Assembly (NCBI GenBank): GCA_002478945.1
Contig: DLKM01000020.1
Location: 1 to 64,000, forward strand
Source of the DNA: Christensenella sp. UBA7588
Lineage (GTDB): Bacteria; Bacillota; Clostridia; Christensenellales; CAG-917
DNA: 64,000 bases
Reading direction: 5' to 3'
Shown: piece by piece, positions 37,233-45,538 of the stretch
Layout of the letters: the number at the start of each line of letters is the position of its first letter
Position numbering within the stretch: the stretch's first letter is position 1
Notes under the pieces: model-generated
What the model saw: only the letters and a program-made list of their open reading frames with translations
The model's database searches: none
Told to the model about the DNA's origin: nothing
Position numbers and translations under genes: made by a program

Positions 37233-38063
37233 ATGAGCATTGCTGATAAAATATTTATCGATACTTGCAGACAAATTCTTGACGAAGGCATAAGCGACGA
37301 AGGTCTCGACGTCCGCCCCAAATGGCTCGACGGAACGCCTGCGCACACCATAAAAAAGTTTTGTATCGTCAACAGATACGACCTTTCCAAAGAATTCCCC
37401 ATTATCACGCTTCGACGCACCGCTTTCAAATCCGCAATAGACGAAATTTTGTGGATTTGGCAAAAAAAGAGCAACAATGTCCACGACCTCAATTCGCATA
37501 TTTGGGACAGTTGGGCTGACGAAACGGGTTCTATCGGCAAGGCATACGGCTACCAACTCGGCATCAAAAGCGTATATCCCGAGGGCGAATTCGACCAAGT
37601 AGACAGGGTGCTTTACGACCTCAAACACAATCCGCAATCGAGACGCATTCTTACCAACATCTACAACTTCCAAGATTTGCACGAAATGCACCTCTACCCC
37701 TGCGCGTATTCGATGACGTTCAACGTCACGGGCAACAAACTCAACGGAATACTCAATCAACGCAGTCAGGATACGCTTACGGCAAACAACTGGAACGTCG
37801 TGCAATACGCGGTACTCCTGCATATGTTTGCGCAAGTGAGCGGACTCAAAGTCGGCGAATTCGTACACGTCATAAGCGACGCGCATATCTACGACCGCCA
37901 CGTCCCGATTGTAGAGGAAATTTTGAAAAACCCGCAGTACCCTGCGCCCACTTTCAAAATGAACAAAGACGTCAAAAACTTCTACGATTTTACTGTAGAC
38001 GATTTCGAACTCGAAAACTATCAATACACCAAACTCGACAAAAAAATCGAAGTCGCAATCTGA
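37233..38063 (+). CDS. thyA: Thymidylate synthase
   Basis: This 276-residue ThyA turns dUMP to dTMP using methylene-THF. The catalytic Cys lies in LYPCAYSMTF (the usual Pro-Cys-His reads Pro-Cys-Ala), followed by NQRSQDT and HVISDAHIYDRH. The start MSIADKIF follows AAAGGCGC. folA lies 13 bases downstream, the standard folate pair. Confidence 0.96.
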   Translation: MSIADKIFIDTCRQILDEGISDEGLDVRPKWLDGTPAHTIKKFCIVNRYDLSKEFPIITLRRTAFKSAIDEILWIWQKKSNNVHDLNSHIWDSWADETGSIGKAYGYQLGIKSVYPEGEFDQVDRVLYDLKHNPQSRRILTNIYNFQDLHEMHLYPCAYSMTFNVTGNKLNGILNQRSQDTLTANNWNVVQYAVLLHMFAQVSGLKVGEFVHVISDAHIYDRHVPIVEEILKNPQYPAPTFKMNKDVKNFYDFTVDDFELENYQYTKLDKKIEVAI

Positions 38064-38076
38064 TTGAAAAGATAAT

Positions 38077-38589
38077 ATGAAAACTATATTTGCAGTCGAT
38101 AAAAAATGGGGATTGGGCAAAAACAACGATTTACTGTTCAATCTAAAAGCCGATATGCGCCACTTCGTCGAAAATACGCGCGGTAAGGTCGTCGTAATGG
38201 GTAGCAATACCCTCTTGTCTTTCCCGGGCGGTATGCCCCTCAAGAACCGCGTAAACATCGTTCTCAACCCAAACGGCGAGCAATCCGACGCCGACGCGAA
38301 AGGTTATGTGCTTGTCAAATCTCTCGACGAGCTGTTTAACGAGATAAAAAAATACGACGGCGACAACGTTTACGTAATCGGCGGAGCAATGATGTATCGC
38401 ACGATGCTTCCCTACTGTGACACCGCAATCGTAACGAAAGTCGACGCCGACGGCGACGCGCAAGTTTTCCACCAAAACCTCGACGAACTTCCCGACTGGC
38501 ATCTGACTTCGCAAAGCGACCCCATCGACGACAACGGCTACTCCATTCGTTTTTGCACCTACAAAAACGACAACGTAAAACCGTATTGA
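38077..38589 (+). CDS. folA: Dihydrofolate reductase
   Basis: This 170-residue DHFR opens with TIFAVDKKWGLGKNNDLLF, and the conserved RGKVVVMGSNTLLSF and VYVIGGAMMYRTML NADPH-site motifs follow. It regenerates tetrahydrofolate used by ThyA. It is last in the pair and ends before a strong terminator. Confidence 0.96.
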   Translation: MKTIFAVDKKWGLGKNNDLLFNLKADMRHFVENTRGKVVVMGSNTLLSFPGGMPLKNRVNIVLNPNGEQSDADAKGYVLVKSLDELFNEIKKYDGDNVYVIGGAMMYRTMLPYCDTAIVTKVDADGDAQVFHQNLDELPDWHLTSQSDPIDDNGYSIRFCTYKNDNVKPY

Positions 38590-38628
38590 CATCTTTCCCT
38601 TACCGATTTTTAATTCATCTTATAAATA

Positions 38629-38654
38629 AAAGGCACTCGAACAAGTGCCTTTTT
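38629..38654 (+). terminator. Terminator after folA
   Basis: AGGCACT-N6-AGTGCCT (38631-38650) is followed by T5. It marks the left border of the AT-rich accessory block. Confidence 0.85.
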
Positions 38655-38666
38655 AAATATTAAATA

Positions 38667-38890
38667 TTGACATACCAAGGCATTATATGTTATCGTAAAA
38701 ATAAAAGAACCCTCTAAGAGAGCTCATTTACTAGCGAACATATCGCCTAATCTTTTGCTGTGACTCAAGAATGTCACATACGATGACACTTACTTACAAA
38801 GCAAGGTGGTCATCGTCACAATGAGAACCTGATAATTGTCGCCTCAGCCTCAATGCTATAACAAGTTTTTCATATACTTACAAAGTTTAT
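38667..38890. ncRNA. Candidate structured RNA, strand unresolved
   Basis: A gene-free stretch shows several compact inverted repeats in a row: CCTCT/AGAG (38710-38723), GCGA/TCGC (38734-38746), TGTGAC/GTCACA (38759-38778), ACGATGAC/GTCATCGT (38780-38787 with 38809-38816), and a GCCTCA direct repeat. A plus-strand promoter (TTGACA 38667-38672, 18 bases, TATCGT) precedes it. On the minus strand the final hairpin followed by TTCTTTT would act as a terminator for the 527-residue gene. It matches no RNA family I recognise. Confidence 0.4.
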
Positions 38891-38913
38891 ATGTTACTTG
38901 CTTATATAGTATA

Positions 38914-40497
38914 TTATTTTCTTGTTATTTTGTCAAACGTTTTTTCACAAGAATTTGTATTTTTAAAAAGAAGTCTATTTTTAGCCATTTTAATACTCAG
39001 ACATGTCCAAAGAATAACACCGATATTTACTGCAAGTAGTAACGGAAAAACTATAGCGTTTACCACCTTGTCGTTTTTGCTCAACTCTTCAAATCTTATC
39101 ATATGATTTAAATAACCGACAATAATGTTTATTGCCGTTGTAACAGAAAAAGCAAAGAGTATTTTGTTTCTGTTTTTTTCTCTTGAAGTACGAGCATAAT
39201 TTTGTAACGGAGTAATCGAATCCACATATTCGTTGAGCAGCTTATTGATTTCAAATCTTTCTCTTAAGTAGTCATATATAGTCTCGACATCTGTTTTATT
39301 AGAAATGCTTTCAAAAACATACCTGCGTCTAAAGTTGGTATAATTAATCTCCTCTTGCCTCAATCTACACCTCAAGAACCGAGAACGAGAGAACGAATGT
39401 GCGCTATCGATTTTCATCAACTCGTTAGATAAAGAACTAAGCGCGTATTTTTGATGTAATACAAAGATGAGACAAAACCACGCAGCTTGGTCATTAATCT
39501 CCCATCTGTATGAACCGACTCTAATTAATGAATTAGACTCCGCAAATATGTATTTTGTCGCCTTTTTGCTATTGTTATATATCAAAAACTTGTCTCCGCA
39601 ATATAAAGGTTGTCCATCCGTTACGGTTGCTTGGCGTATACTTTTCCCAAAATAAAATTTACTACTGTTTGCAAGTTTTATCGTAATGTAAGAAAATGGT
39701 TTTTTATCAAAAAAATCACAAAACTCGTCCTCATTTTCATAAATTCCTTCGCTGCATCGCAAGAAAATCTTCTTTGTTACATCACATAACCATTCAAAAT
39801 TCATTCTTGAGCGTATTCCGTCACAGAATTTAACGATAAGGTCGTCGGCAACGTTAATTGTATGCCAATTAAATCTATACTTCCATTCAAAAAAACCTAT
39901 TCCGGATTCAAACAGGTACAAATGCGCTTCTTCAAATTCTATTTCTAAAAACTCTTTGGCAGTTCCTTTAGGCACTTTTTCCAAAAGCATTTTATTGAGC
40001 GCATTCACCGATTCTTCATCTAACATTGATAAGTCAAATCTAAACAAACCGAACATAATAGTATTCGGCGTCTTATTCGTATTATCAAATATATCTACGA
40101 TTTCAGTATGCATACGGGCATTGAGATTTATGAAAACCTCTTCGTTTTTAACATTGTTACTACGCGCACCTACGGTATTCTGTTGTTTGATAATACCATC
40201 AATATTCGAAAAATTACTGTAAATATTGTTGAATTTTTGAGGCTCGACGTAGAATTTGAAAGGGAACACTAGCCTAACGTGATGATATTGAGCATCTACA
40301 CGCCTGCAATCTAAATCGTTATTTTTTGTTCCTTCGCCGTTTGCCTCTTGAGATTGCTTAGCATCCTGACTTTCTTGTTCTTCGTTGAGTATTTGAATAA
40401 TGTCAGCCGATATTACTTTTGATAGATTTTCCTTAGGACATTCTTTTGTAATTTTGACTTGCTTTGTTGATTCTTTGATTTTAGTTTTATTTCGCAT
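38914..40497 (-). CDS. Large two-TM protein of unknown function
   Basis: This 527-residue protein is not recognised. Residues 1-60 are Lys/Glu/Gln-rich and disordered. Residues 70-390 are a large soluble domain with aromatic-rich strands. A helical stretch with YDYLRERFEINKLLNEYVDS precedes two hydrophobic helices near 440-460 and 475-500, then a basic tail. The order (long cytosolic domain, coiled helix, two C-terminal helices) resembles CorA/RMD1-like channels, but no GMN signature is present. Codon use is AT-rich. Could also be an effector of a membrane-acting defence system. Confidence 0.5.
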   Translation of the reverse strand: MRNKTKIKESTKQVKITKECPKENLSKVISADIIQILNEEQESQDAKQSQEANGEGTKNNDLDCRRVDAQYHHVRLVFPFKFYVEPQKFNNIYSNFSNIDGIIKQQNTVGARSNNVKNEEVFINLNARMHTEIVDIFDNTNKTPNTIMFGLFRFDLSMLDEESVNALNKMLLEKVPKGTAKEFLEIEFEEAHLYLFESGIGFFEWKYRFNWHTINVADDLIVKFCDGIRSRMNFEWLCDVTKKIFLRCSEGIYENEDEFCDFFDKKPFSYITIKLANSSKFYFGKSIRQATVTDGQPLYCGDKFLIYNNSKKATKYIFAESNSLIRVGSYRWEINDQAAWFCLIFVLHQKYALSSLSNELMKIDSAHSFSRSRFLRCRLRQEEINYTNFRRRYVFESISNKTDVETIYDYLRERFEINKLLNEYVDSITPLQNYARTSREKNRNKILFAFSVTTAINIIVGYLNHMIRFEELSKNDKVVNAIVFPLLLAVNIGVILWTCLSIKMAKNRLLFKNTNSCEKTFDKITRK

Positions 40498-40660
40498 ATG
40501 TAATTTTCCTTCGTTTTATCGATATTAATAGTTTGTCCGTGTCTTTTCGGCCTTATATTATTTGCAGTTCTTCCGTCATTCTTTTTCTCCCCGTTTCAAT
40601 TTCTAACGATACTTCTATATATAGATACAAAAAGCACCCCGAAATGTGACAAAAAAATAA

Positions 40661-40688
40661 AAAAACCGACATTTTTATGTCGGTTTTT
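40661..40688. terminator. Terminator of the sigma-factor operon
   Basis: ACCGACAT-N5-ATGTCGGT (40665-40684) has A-rich and T-rich flanks, good in both directions. Bases 40498-40660 hold only AT-rich upstream sequence of the 527-residue gene. Confidence 0.85.
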
Positions 40689-40705
40689 AATTGACATTGC
40701 ATTGT

Positions 40706-41383
40706 TCAGCTAATAACGTTACTTAGATATGCCAAAAAGTTGTTTTTTCTTTCGAAATCGACCCCGCTATATTCAACATAAACTCGTTCTTTTTCGGTAA
40801 ATATTTCTCCTTCCGTATCCACATAAAACAAGTTATCGTCTTCCGTATACCTTTCGGTATATGAAACGGAATAATCGGCCACCGTTTCGTTTATTCTCGT
40901 TCCTACAATGGGGAAAGGAAGCGTATAATCATCATTCACTACAACAAATATCGTAATAGACTCCATTGTTGAATCGTCATTATAAATAATAACGTAATAA
41001 AGCGTTTCATTATAGTACGCGTCTACAACTTTACTTATCATAATACCATTCAAATTATTTATGGTAATATGTTCGACGGCATCGTTGACTTCCTCGACCG
41101 AGGACGAAACCGTTTTTTGATTCTCTTGTGCATAATACTTAGAATCGCCTTGTTCGTGAGTTCCGTTATTTGCACTCGGATTGATTAAAAACACACATAA
41201 AAGTACTATAACCATCGTTGCCGCGCATACTGCCGCCGACAATACGATTATAGATTTTTTATGCATTTTCTGATTTTTAGCATTCTGCTTTCTTTTACTT
41301 TTCAAAGATTCAAGGAACGCATCATCCCGTAACAAAGATAATTGCTCGTCCGCATATTTTTCAAGTTCTTTGTCTCTTTTCAT
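40706..41383 (-). CDS. Single-pass membrane protein, likely anti-sigma factor
   Basis: At 225 residues it has a charged N-terminal 40-residue cytosolic part (KELEKYADEQLSLLRDD), one hydrophobic helix near 44-66, and an outside domain of about 150 residues rich in Tyr, Asp and Thr. No zinc-binding anti-sigma motif is present. It is third in a sigma factor/secreted protein operon, and that position plus topology suggests it restrains the sigma factor. Confidence 0.6.
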   Translation of the reverse strand: MKRDKELEKYADEQLSLLRDDAFLESLKSKRKQNAKNQKMHKKSIIVLSAAVCAATMVIVLLCVFLINPSANNGTHEQGDSKYYAQENQKTVSSSVEEVNDAVEHITINNLNGIMISKVVDAYYNETLYYVIIYNDDSTMESITIFVVVNDDYTLPFPIVGTRINETVADYSVSYTERYTEDDNLFYVDTEGEIFTEKERVYVEYSGVDFERKNNFLAYLSNVIS

Positions 41384-41391
41384 TATTCTCC

Positions 41392-42582
41392 TTACGAGAT
41401 GCTAATAGAAAAAGCATCGTCTATTTGAGTGTTATAATTAATATTGAAATATCCGCGTTTGCATACGCTTAATCCCGAGCCGACAGCAATATATCTGTCT
41501 GTTCTGTTTATATTTCCGTTCAAAACATAACTTATTTCTTTGTACCCGTAGCCCGTCATAGCGTGACATCCCGTACCGTTGATATACGAGATATCGTCAA
41601 CGCCATCGCTACTTGAAATGGTAGCTATATTGAATGTGTCAAGGAACAATACTATCGGCATTCCCGATTCGAGATATTCTTTAGTTTTTATGTAATCGAA
41701 TTTATTGTTTGACATACAGGAACTATATGAAATAGTATAACCTTGTCTTGAACAAAACGTATTCATGCCGTTTATAAATTGATTAACCGACGTCCCCGGT
41801 TTTATAGTGTTTGTACCCATATCTTGGTACAACTGAACAACGACAGAGTTTAGCGTATCGCTTACCTCTTTGTATAAATATGAATTTCCGATTTTTGCAT
41901 ATGGCGTATAGTTCGGTATAAGTTCTGTGCAAAACCTGTCCCAATACTGGATAATGCCACCGCCCGCAATCGGACCGCACGCATTAGGATAATTCGCGAC
42001 CTCAGATAAAGCGGGATATTTTACCGCTAAATCCTTTTTATTCTCCTGTTTGCTCACAAACGATATAGATTCGCTTGCTGTCGTAATTGTAATTTCGGAA
42101 GATGCATAATATGCGTTATCCCTTATTCTGTTTAATGTAATCTCGTCCAAACATTTGTTTGATTGAACCATATAATGCTTTCCGTTTGCATAACGCAAAT
42201 ACAGCATATTATTGGCATATACTCTATACTCGTCTTGAGCAATATCGCGATATGGATTGTCCGCGTCGAAAAACACTTCTGCGATTTCGTACATACCGTT
42301 TGAATTTATCAATATCGCATAACCTTTTTCATCGTTCACGGTAAAATCGTAAACAAAACCAAATTGCACGAGTTCGATGTCATACAACGGTTCTTTTGTT
42401 GCAGAAACTCTTATATCGTTTTGATAGTTTTCATATGCCAATTTTTCAATATTCTCTATAAAAATTGCATCGAACTCATCGCCGTTAATTTCCATTGCGG
42501 AAGCAATCTGAATATCTTGATTAAAAAATCCGACACACAAAGCAATCATTATAATAGCGAGTAAAATAAAAAGTTTTTTCAT
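41392..42582 (-). CDS. Secreted papain-like cysteine peptidase-like protein
   Basis: At 396 residues it has a signal peptide (residues 1-29, probable cleavage near IASAM). A propeptide-like region covers 30-190. The catalytic-type Cys202 lies in YPNACGPIAGGG with YWDRF after it, and His340 in GTGCHAMTGYGY. Such Cys...His spacing occurs in C10 (streptopain-like) and C39-like peptidases. Middle gene of an operon with a sigma factor and a membrane protein. It could process the outside domain of the membrane protein or a secreted peptide. Confidence 0.7.
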   Translation of the reverse strand: MKKLFILLAIIMIALCVGFFNQDIQIASAMEINGDEFDAIFIENIEKLAYENYQNDIRVSATKEPLYDIELVQFGFVYDFTVNDEKGYAILINSNGMYEIAEVFFDADNPYRDIAQDEYRVYANNMLYLRYANGKHYMVQSNKCLDEITLNRIRDNAYYASSEITITTASESISFVSKQENKKDLAVKYPALSEVANYPNACGPIAGGGIIQYWDRFCTELIPNYTPYAKIGNSYLYKEVSDTLNSVVVQLYQDMGTNTIKPGTSVNQFINGMNTFCSRQGYTISYSSCMSNNKFDYIKTKEYLESGMPIVLFLDTFNIATISSSDGVDDISYINGTGCHAMTGYGYKEISYVLNGNINRTDRYIAVGSGLSVCKRGYFNINYNTQIDDAFSISIS

Positions 42583-42620
42583 ATAGCTTTTCTCCTATGC
42601 GTTTCTATTTAATAGATACA

Positions 42621-43145
42621 TTACGATTGAGTTTTTGTGACATCGTTTAATAACTTTTTAATTTTTTTTATTGCTCGACTATGCTTCTTCCTTATTGTAG
42701 CAGGATTGATTCCTATTATTCGAGATATTTCGACTTGATTATAACCCTCCCAATAAAAAAGTTTCAAAATGCGTTGAGAAACATCATCCAGTTGTCTAAT
42801 CGCATAAAGTATATCCCCCGTCCATACCTCTTCGATTTCACATTTCGCATCAAACGAATCCACATCTGAAAGGACATATTTAGATTCACAACTAATCTTT
42901 CTTTTAGCGATATTTTCACAACAAGCATAAACCCAAGCGGTAGGATACGAAACGAACCCCTGCTTTTCGGAAACAGTAATTAGTTTTATAAAAAACTCTT
43001 GCGCAATATCCCTCGATAGTTCGTACCCGTATAAATTCTCAAAGTGATGAATAATTCTGCTATAATAAAAATCATATAGTTTTTCGATTGATTCATCACT
43101 TTCTTTTATATTGCGAAGATGGTAGTTAAATTCTACAGGGTTCAT
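42621..43145 (-). CDS. Sigma-70 family (ECF-type) RNA polymerase sigma factor
   Basis: This 174-residue protein has region 2 (SRDIAQEFFIKL, then PTAWVYACCENIAKR) and region 4 (LKLFYWEGYNQVEISRIIG, TIRKKHSRAIKKIKKLL). The ATG is chosen because TTAGGAAAG lies five bases before it; an upstream ATG would add 11 residues. It likely drives its own operon in response to an envelope signal. Confidence 0.87.
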   Translation of the reverse strand: MNPVEFNYHLRNIKESDESIEKLYDFYYSRIIHHFENLYGYELSRDIAQEFFIKLITVSEKQGFVSYPTAWVYACCENIAKRKISCESKYVLSDVDSFDAKCEIEEVWTGDILYAIRQLDDVSQRILKLFYWEGYNQVEISRIIGINPATIRKKHSRAIKKIKKLLNDVTKTQS

Positions 43146-43261
43146 AAACTTTCCTAACACACTTATATGGCTTTTCATTTGCGGGGTACAAATTAAAACG
43201 TAATTATTTTAACACAGACATCGAAAATAGTAAATGGGAGATTATTTATTTGTAAAATTTT

Positions 43262-43403
43262 ACGCGGTCTACGCTTCGCAAACGGCGTTTCACGCCTTTA
43301 TGCTGCGCGCTTGCGACTCTCTTCACTTGCGGTCAGTCGGACTATGCAGTCCGAACAATGCAACGCATTGTTGTGCGCAATGCTTGCGCACAAATTCAAG
43401 TAT
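43262..43403. repeat. Palindromic repeat, copy R1
   Basis: A GC-richer island holds a run of small palindromes: GGCGTTTCACGCC, GTCGGAC...GTCCGA, ACAATGCAACGCATTGT, and GTGCGCAATGCTTGCGCAC. The part from 43322 on is nearly identical to 45412-45492. No open frame of note; no IS ends. Probably a non-autonomous repeat of this genome. Confidence 0.7.
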
Positions 43404-43423
43404 CGGGAACCGAACGGCAAAAT

Positions 43424-43455
43424 AAAAAGCACGGATAAATCCGTGCTTATTTTTG
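43424..43455. terminator. Bidirectional terminator
   Basis: AAGCACGGAT pairs with ATCCGTGCTT (43427-43448), with A5 before and T4-5 after. Confidence 0.8.
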
Positions 43456-43483
43456 TGTGTGCCAATACCTATTTGATACATTT

Positions 43484-43533
43484 TGCGTACATCTCTTAAA
43501 AAGCGCGTACAGTTTGTTCAAAATACGTACAGC
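43484..43533. repeat. Three CGTACA sites at 20-bp spacing
   Basis: CGTACA begins at 43486, 43506 and 43526. Evenly spaced repeats of this type resemble the multiple transposase-binding sites at IS21-family ends, or iterons. No transposase gene is near. Bases 43534-43592 show nothing else. Confidence 0.45.
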
Positions 43534-43592
43534 AGAACTATTATGTTTTATTGTTATTATTCTCTGTTATTGCAAGTGTTATTTGCTATCAA

Positions 43593-43757
43593 CTACTTCT
43601 TGTGTCCTTGATAGTTCTTATTGTTTGGATTGCATTGGTTAGAGCGGTTATTTTGATTAGCTCTATATGCCGAATTGTTAGGATTGTTTTGATTCGAATA
43701 ATTGTTTATCTGCTGTTGCGTATGTGTTTTGCCGCTAACGCCATTTTGTTTACTCAT
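43593..43757 (-). CDS. Asn/Gln/Pro-repeat microprotein
   Basis: This 54-residue protein starts MSKQNGVSGKTHTQQQ and then has two 18-residue units of the form NNxSNQxNPNNxxYxxxx. It is soluble and basic at the end. AAGGAGG lies inside the end of the RNase III-like gene, and the ATG overlaps that gene by eight bases, so it is translated with it. I recall small proteins with NPNN repeats from other bacteria but know no function. Confidence 0.7.
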   Translation of the reverse strand: MSKQNGVSGKTHTQQQINNYSNQNNPNNSAYRANQNNRSNQCNPNNKNYQGHKK

Positions 43758-44580
43758 TGACGTCTTCCTCCTTGAATTCATCAGGTATCCCGTAGTAATC
43801 GCAAAGGACTAAGTAGGCGGCATACCTTTTGGCTTCCTTCTTTGAAGTAGCGAGCCCAGTGTGGTACATAGACCAGCTTCTGATGTGGCATGTGCAAGAC
43901 CACCAATATTTGCCATTTTGATACACCTGTTCCTCAGGAATATCATATTCAGGTACCGAGCATCTTCCGTGTTCCGCCAGCTCCTTTAGTGTGGTGACCG
44001 CATTTTCAAGTTTGAATTTATCTGGTCTTTCTTCTTCGGTGTCTACATCTTGTAAGAAATCTTCGATTTGTAGCATAAATTCAACAGAGTTTTGCAACTC
44101 ATCAGGGTTCCAGTCGCTATCGATTGCAATCGCGCCTAGTATCGCCTCAAATAAATCAGCTTTGACTTTTTCTTGCTTTTCAACATGGTTATCGATATCG
44201 CTATCGCCCATATACATGTATTTTGCAAAGCCAAGTCTGTCTATTCTTTTAGCCAATGTCTTATTGGATACAATTTCTTTTTTCAGTTCGGTAAAATCCG
44301 CTTCATCCTTATGAGCTACAATGCAATATTCATCGTTGTCGTTCTCTTCGTCGTAATAATCTGATTGAGATTTTACGAAGCCGAATCTATCAGAGATAAC
44401 TTTTACAACATAAAAATCCAAAACCTTATCGCCTAGAAATTCTAAAACCTCGTTATTCTCTCCACCGTATTGCGTAGAATAAGAGCTTCTTGTGAACGCT
44501 TGAAGCAATAGGTCGGTATTATTGAACCAGTAGCCAATTTTCTTTTGCACTTCGTCTAAATGATCGTTTAAGTTTTGCAT
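43750..44580 (-). CDS. RNase III-like protein with dsRNA-binding domain
   Basis: At 276 residues, residues 1-180 are an RNase III domain with NNEVLEFLGDKVLD (E47, D51) and ADLFEAILGA (D142, E145), so all four catalytic acids are kept. An acidic insertion sits at about 70-95. Residues 190-265 form a divergent dsRNA-binding domain ending KKEAKRYAAYLVL. The setting, in an accessory region with a 220-base structured leader and a microprotein, suggests it is not the housekeeping rnc. GAGGAAACACAA precedes the ATG. It may process its own leader, as known for E. coli rnc. Confidence 0.85.
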   Translation of the reverse strand: MQNLNDHLDEVQKKIGYWFNNTDLLLQAFTRSSYSTQYGGENNEVLEFLGDKVLDFYVVKVISDRFGFVKSQSDYYDEENDNDEYCIVAHKDEADFTELKKEIVSNKTLAKRIDRLGFAKYMYMGDSDIDNHVEKQEKVKADLFEAILGAIAIDSDWNPDELQNSVEFMLQIEDFLQDVDTEEERPDKFKLENAVTTLKELAEHGRCSVPEYDIPEEQVYQNGKYWWSCTCHIRSWSMYHTGLATSKKEAKRYAAYLVLCDYYGIPDEFKEEDVNE

Positions 44581-44836
44581 TTGTGTTTCCTCCTAAATGT
44601 ATATTTCTGTCCTAAGGAAACAAAAAAGACCTTCTACCGACAGGGTAAACTCCTCCTAACCAGAGTCCTCCCATGCAAAGGTCTAATTTAATCAAAACAA
44701 TTTTTGTAAGATTTTCTACTTGATGCCTCCCGCTTGCAAAAGGCATTAAACAGATCACATTACTCAACTCCTTTGAGGAAACTAATCCTTCCTTTTCGGA
44801 CAGAAAAAGTATACCACAAATCTCCTATAAAATCAA
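44581..44836 (-). promoter_or_regulatory. Promoter and long structured leader with internal terminator
   Basis: Minus strand: TTGATT (44831-44836), 17 bases, TATACT (44808-44813); start near 44801. The transcript begins CTGTCC (44798-44803), which pairs with GGACAG at 44607-44612, next to AAGGAA/TTCCTT, closing a loop of about 190 bases. Inside are an ATGCCT/AGGCAT hairpin (near 44722-44746) and AGACCTT...AAGGTCT (44627-44684, with nested GGG/CCC and ACTC/GAGT) followed by T6, a terminator. It may be an attenuator, a separate small RNA, or both. Confidence 0.6.
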
Positions 44837-44848
44837 TCGCTTGGCAAT

Positions 44849-44891
44849 AAAAAAACAGCCCACTACTCATCATTTCTGACTTTCATGGGCT
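44849..44891 (-). terminator. Hairpin terminator
   Basis: AGCCCA...TGGGCT (44857-44891, 23-base loop) is followed on the minus strand by TGTTTTTTT. No convincing gene ends here; bases 44892-45080 appear empty. Confidence 0.5.
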
Positions 44892-45080
44892 CATATTATT
44901 TTTCCTTCATCTTTATCTTTATTATTTCTTCCCGAGTATTTTCCCACATTTTTTCAAAATCAAAAACTGCAATATAATTTAATAAGTAATAGTTTTTTCT
45001 AAAAAATGAAAACAGCGCCAATCGTTCCGTAGCACTATCTATCGTCCCGATGATAAGGCTTTCGTTCCGTAGCAATATAC

Positions 45081-45126
45081 AAAAAGAGCCTCGTAAAAAT
45101 GCCATTTGACACTTCTACAAGGCTCT
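45081..45126 (-). terminator. Hairpin terminator
   Basis: AGAGCCT and AGGCTCT (45085-45126) pair with an inner GTA/TAC, and the minus strand then reads T5. A second hairpin, TTGATA/TATCAA, lies near 45177-45195. Confidence 0.55.
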
Positions 45127-45218
45127 GTAATTTGCTGGCGGAAAGGATAAATGCTCCTATCCGCAAAGAAAAAAGGCTTGATAACATTTGTATCAAACCT
45201 ATGCTTTTCTTATGGTGC

Positions 45219-45497
45219 GGTCACCGAGACTTGTAGCGAACAAAGTGAGCGTAATAGCGAGCGGCGTAAGTTTACTGACCGTAGCGAGCGTCTCCATAAG
45301 ATAAACGGTGTTTCACGCCTTTATGCTACGCAATAAAACACTTCGTATTAAGTTTGTCTTATTATGTCCACTGCGCTCGATTTCCGCAAATGATACGCGT
45401 TTGCGGCTCGCTTCACTTGCGGTCAGTCGGACGGTGCCGTCCGAACAATGCAATGCATTGTTGTGCGCAATTCTTGCGCACAAGTTCAAGTATTAGA
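45219..45497. repeat. Palindromic repeat, copy R2
   Basis: It begins GGTGCGGTCACCGAGAC, with AGCGAGCG-type direct repeats. From 45304 it parallels R1: GGTGTTTCACGCC, then 45412-45492 nearly identical to 43322-43402, including GTCGGACGGTGCCGTCCGA and GTGCGCAATTCTTGCGCAC. It is longer than R1 by an insert around 45335-45400. No gene seen. Confidence 0.65.
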
Positions 45498-45538
45498 GCT
45501 TAATTCTTTAACAGAAAATACAAATATTCGGACTTAAT

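Noticed and set aside
38700..38890. tracrRNA or retron RNA
   Set aside because: No cas9, CRISPR repeat or reverse transcriptase is near, and no anti-repeat is visible.
44605..44803. 6S RNA
   Set aside because: The long closing stem and length are similar, but an internal terminator with T6 and direct continuation into the RNase III gene argue for an mRNA leader.
44896..45105. 69-codon gene on the minus strand
   Set aside because: Its start lies inside a terminator hairpin and it has no ribosome site. The sequence is low in complexity.
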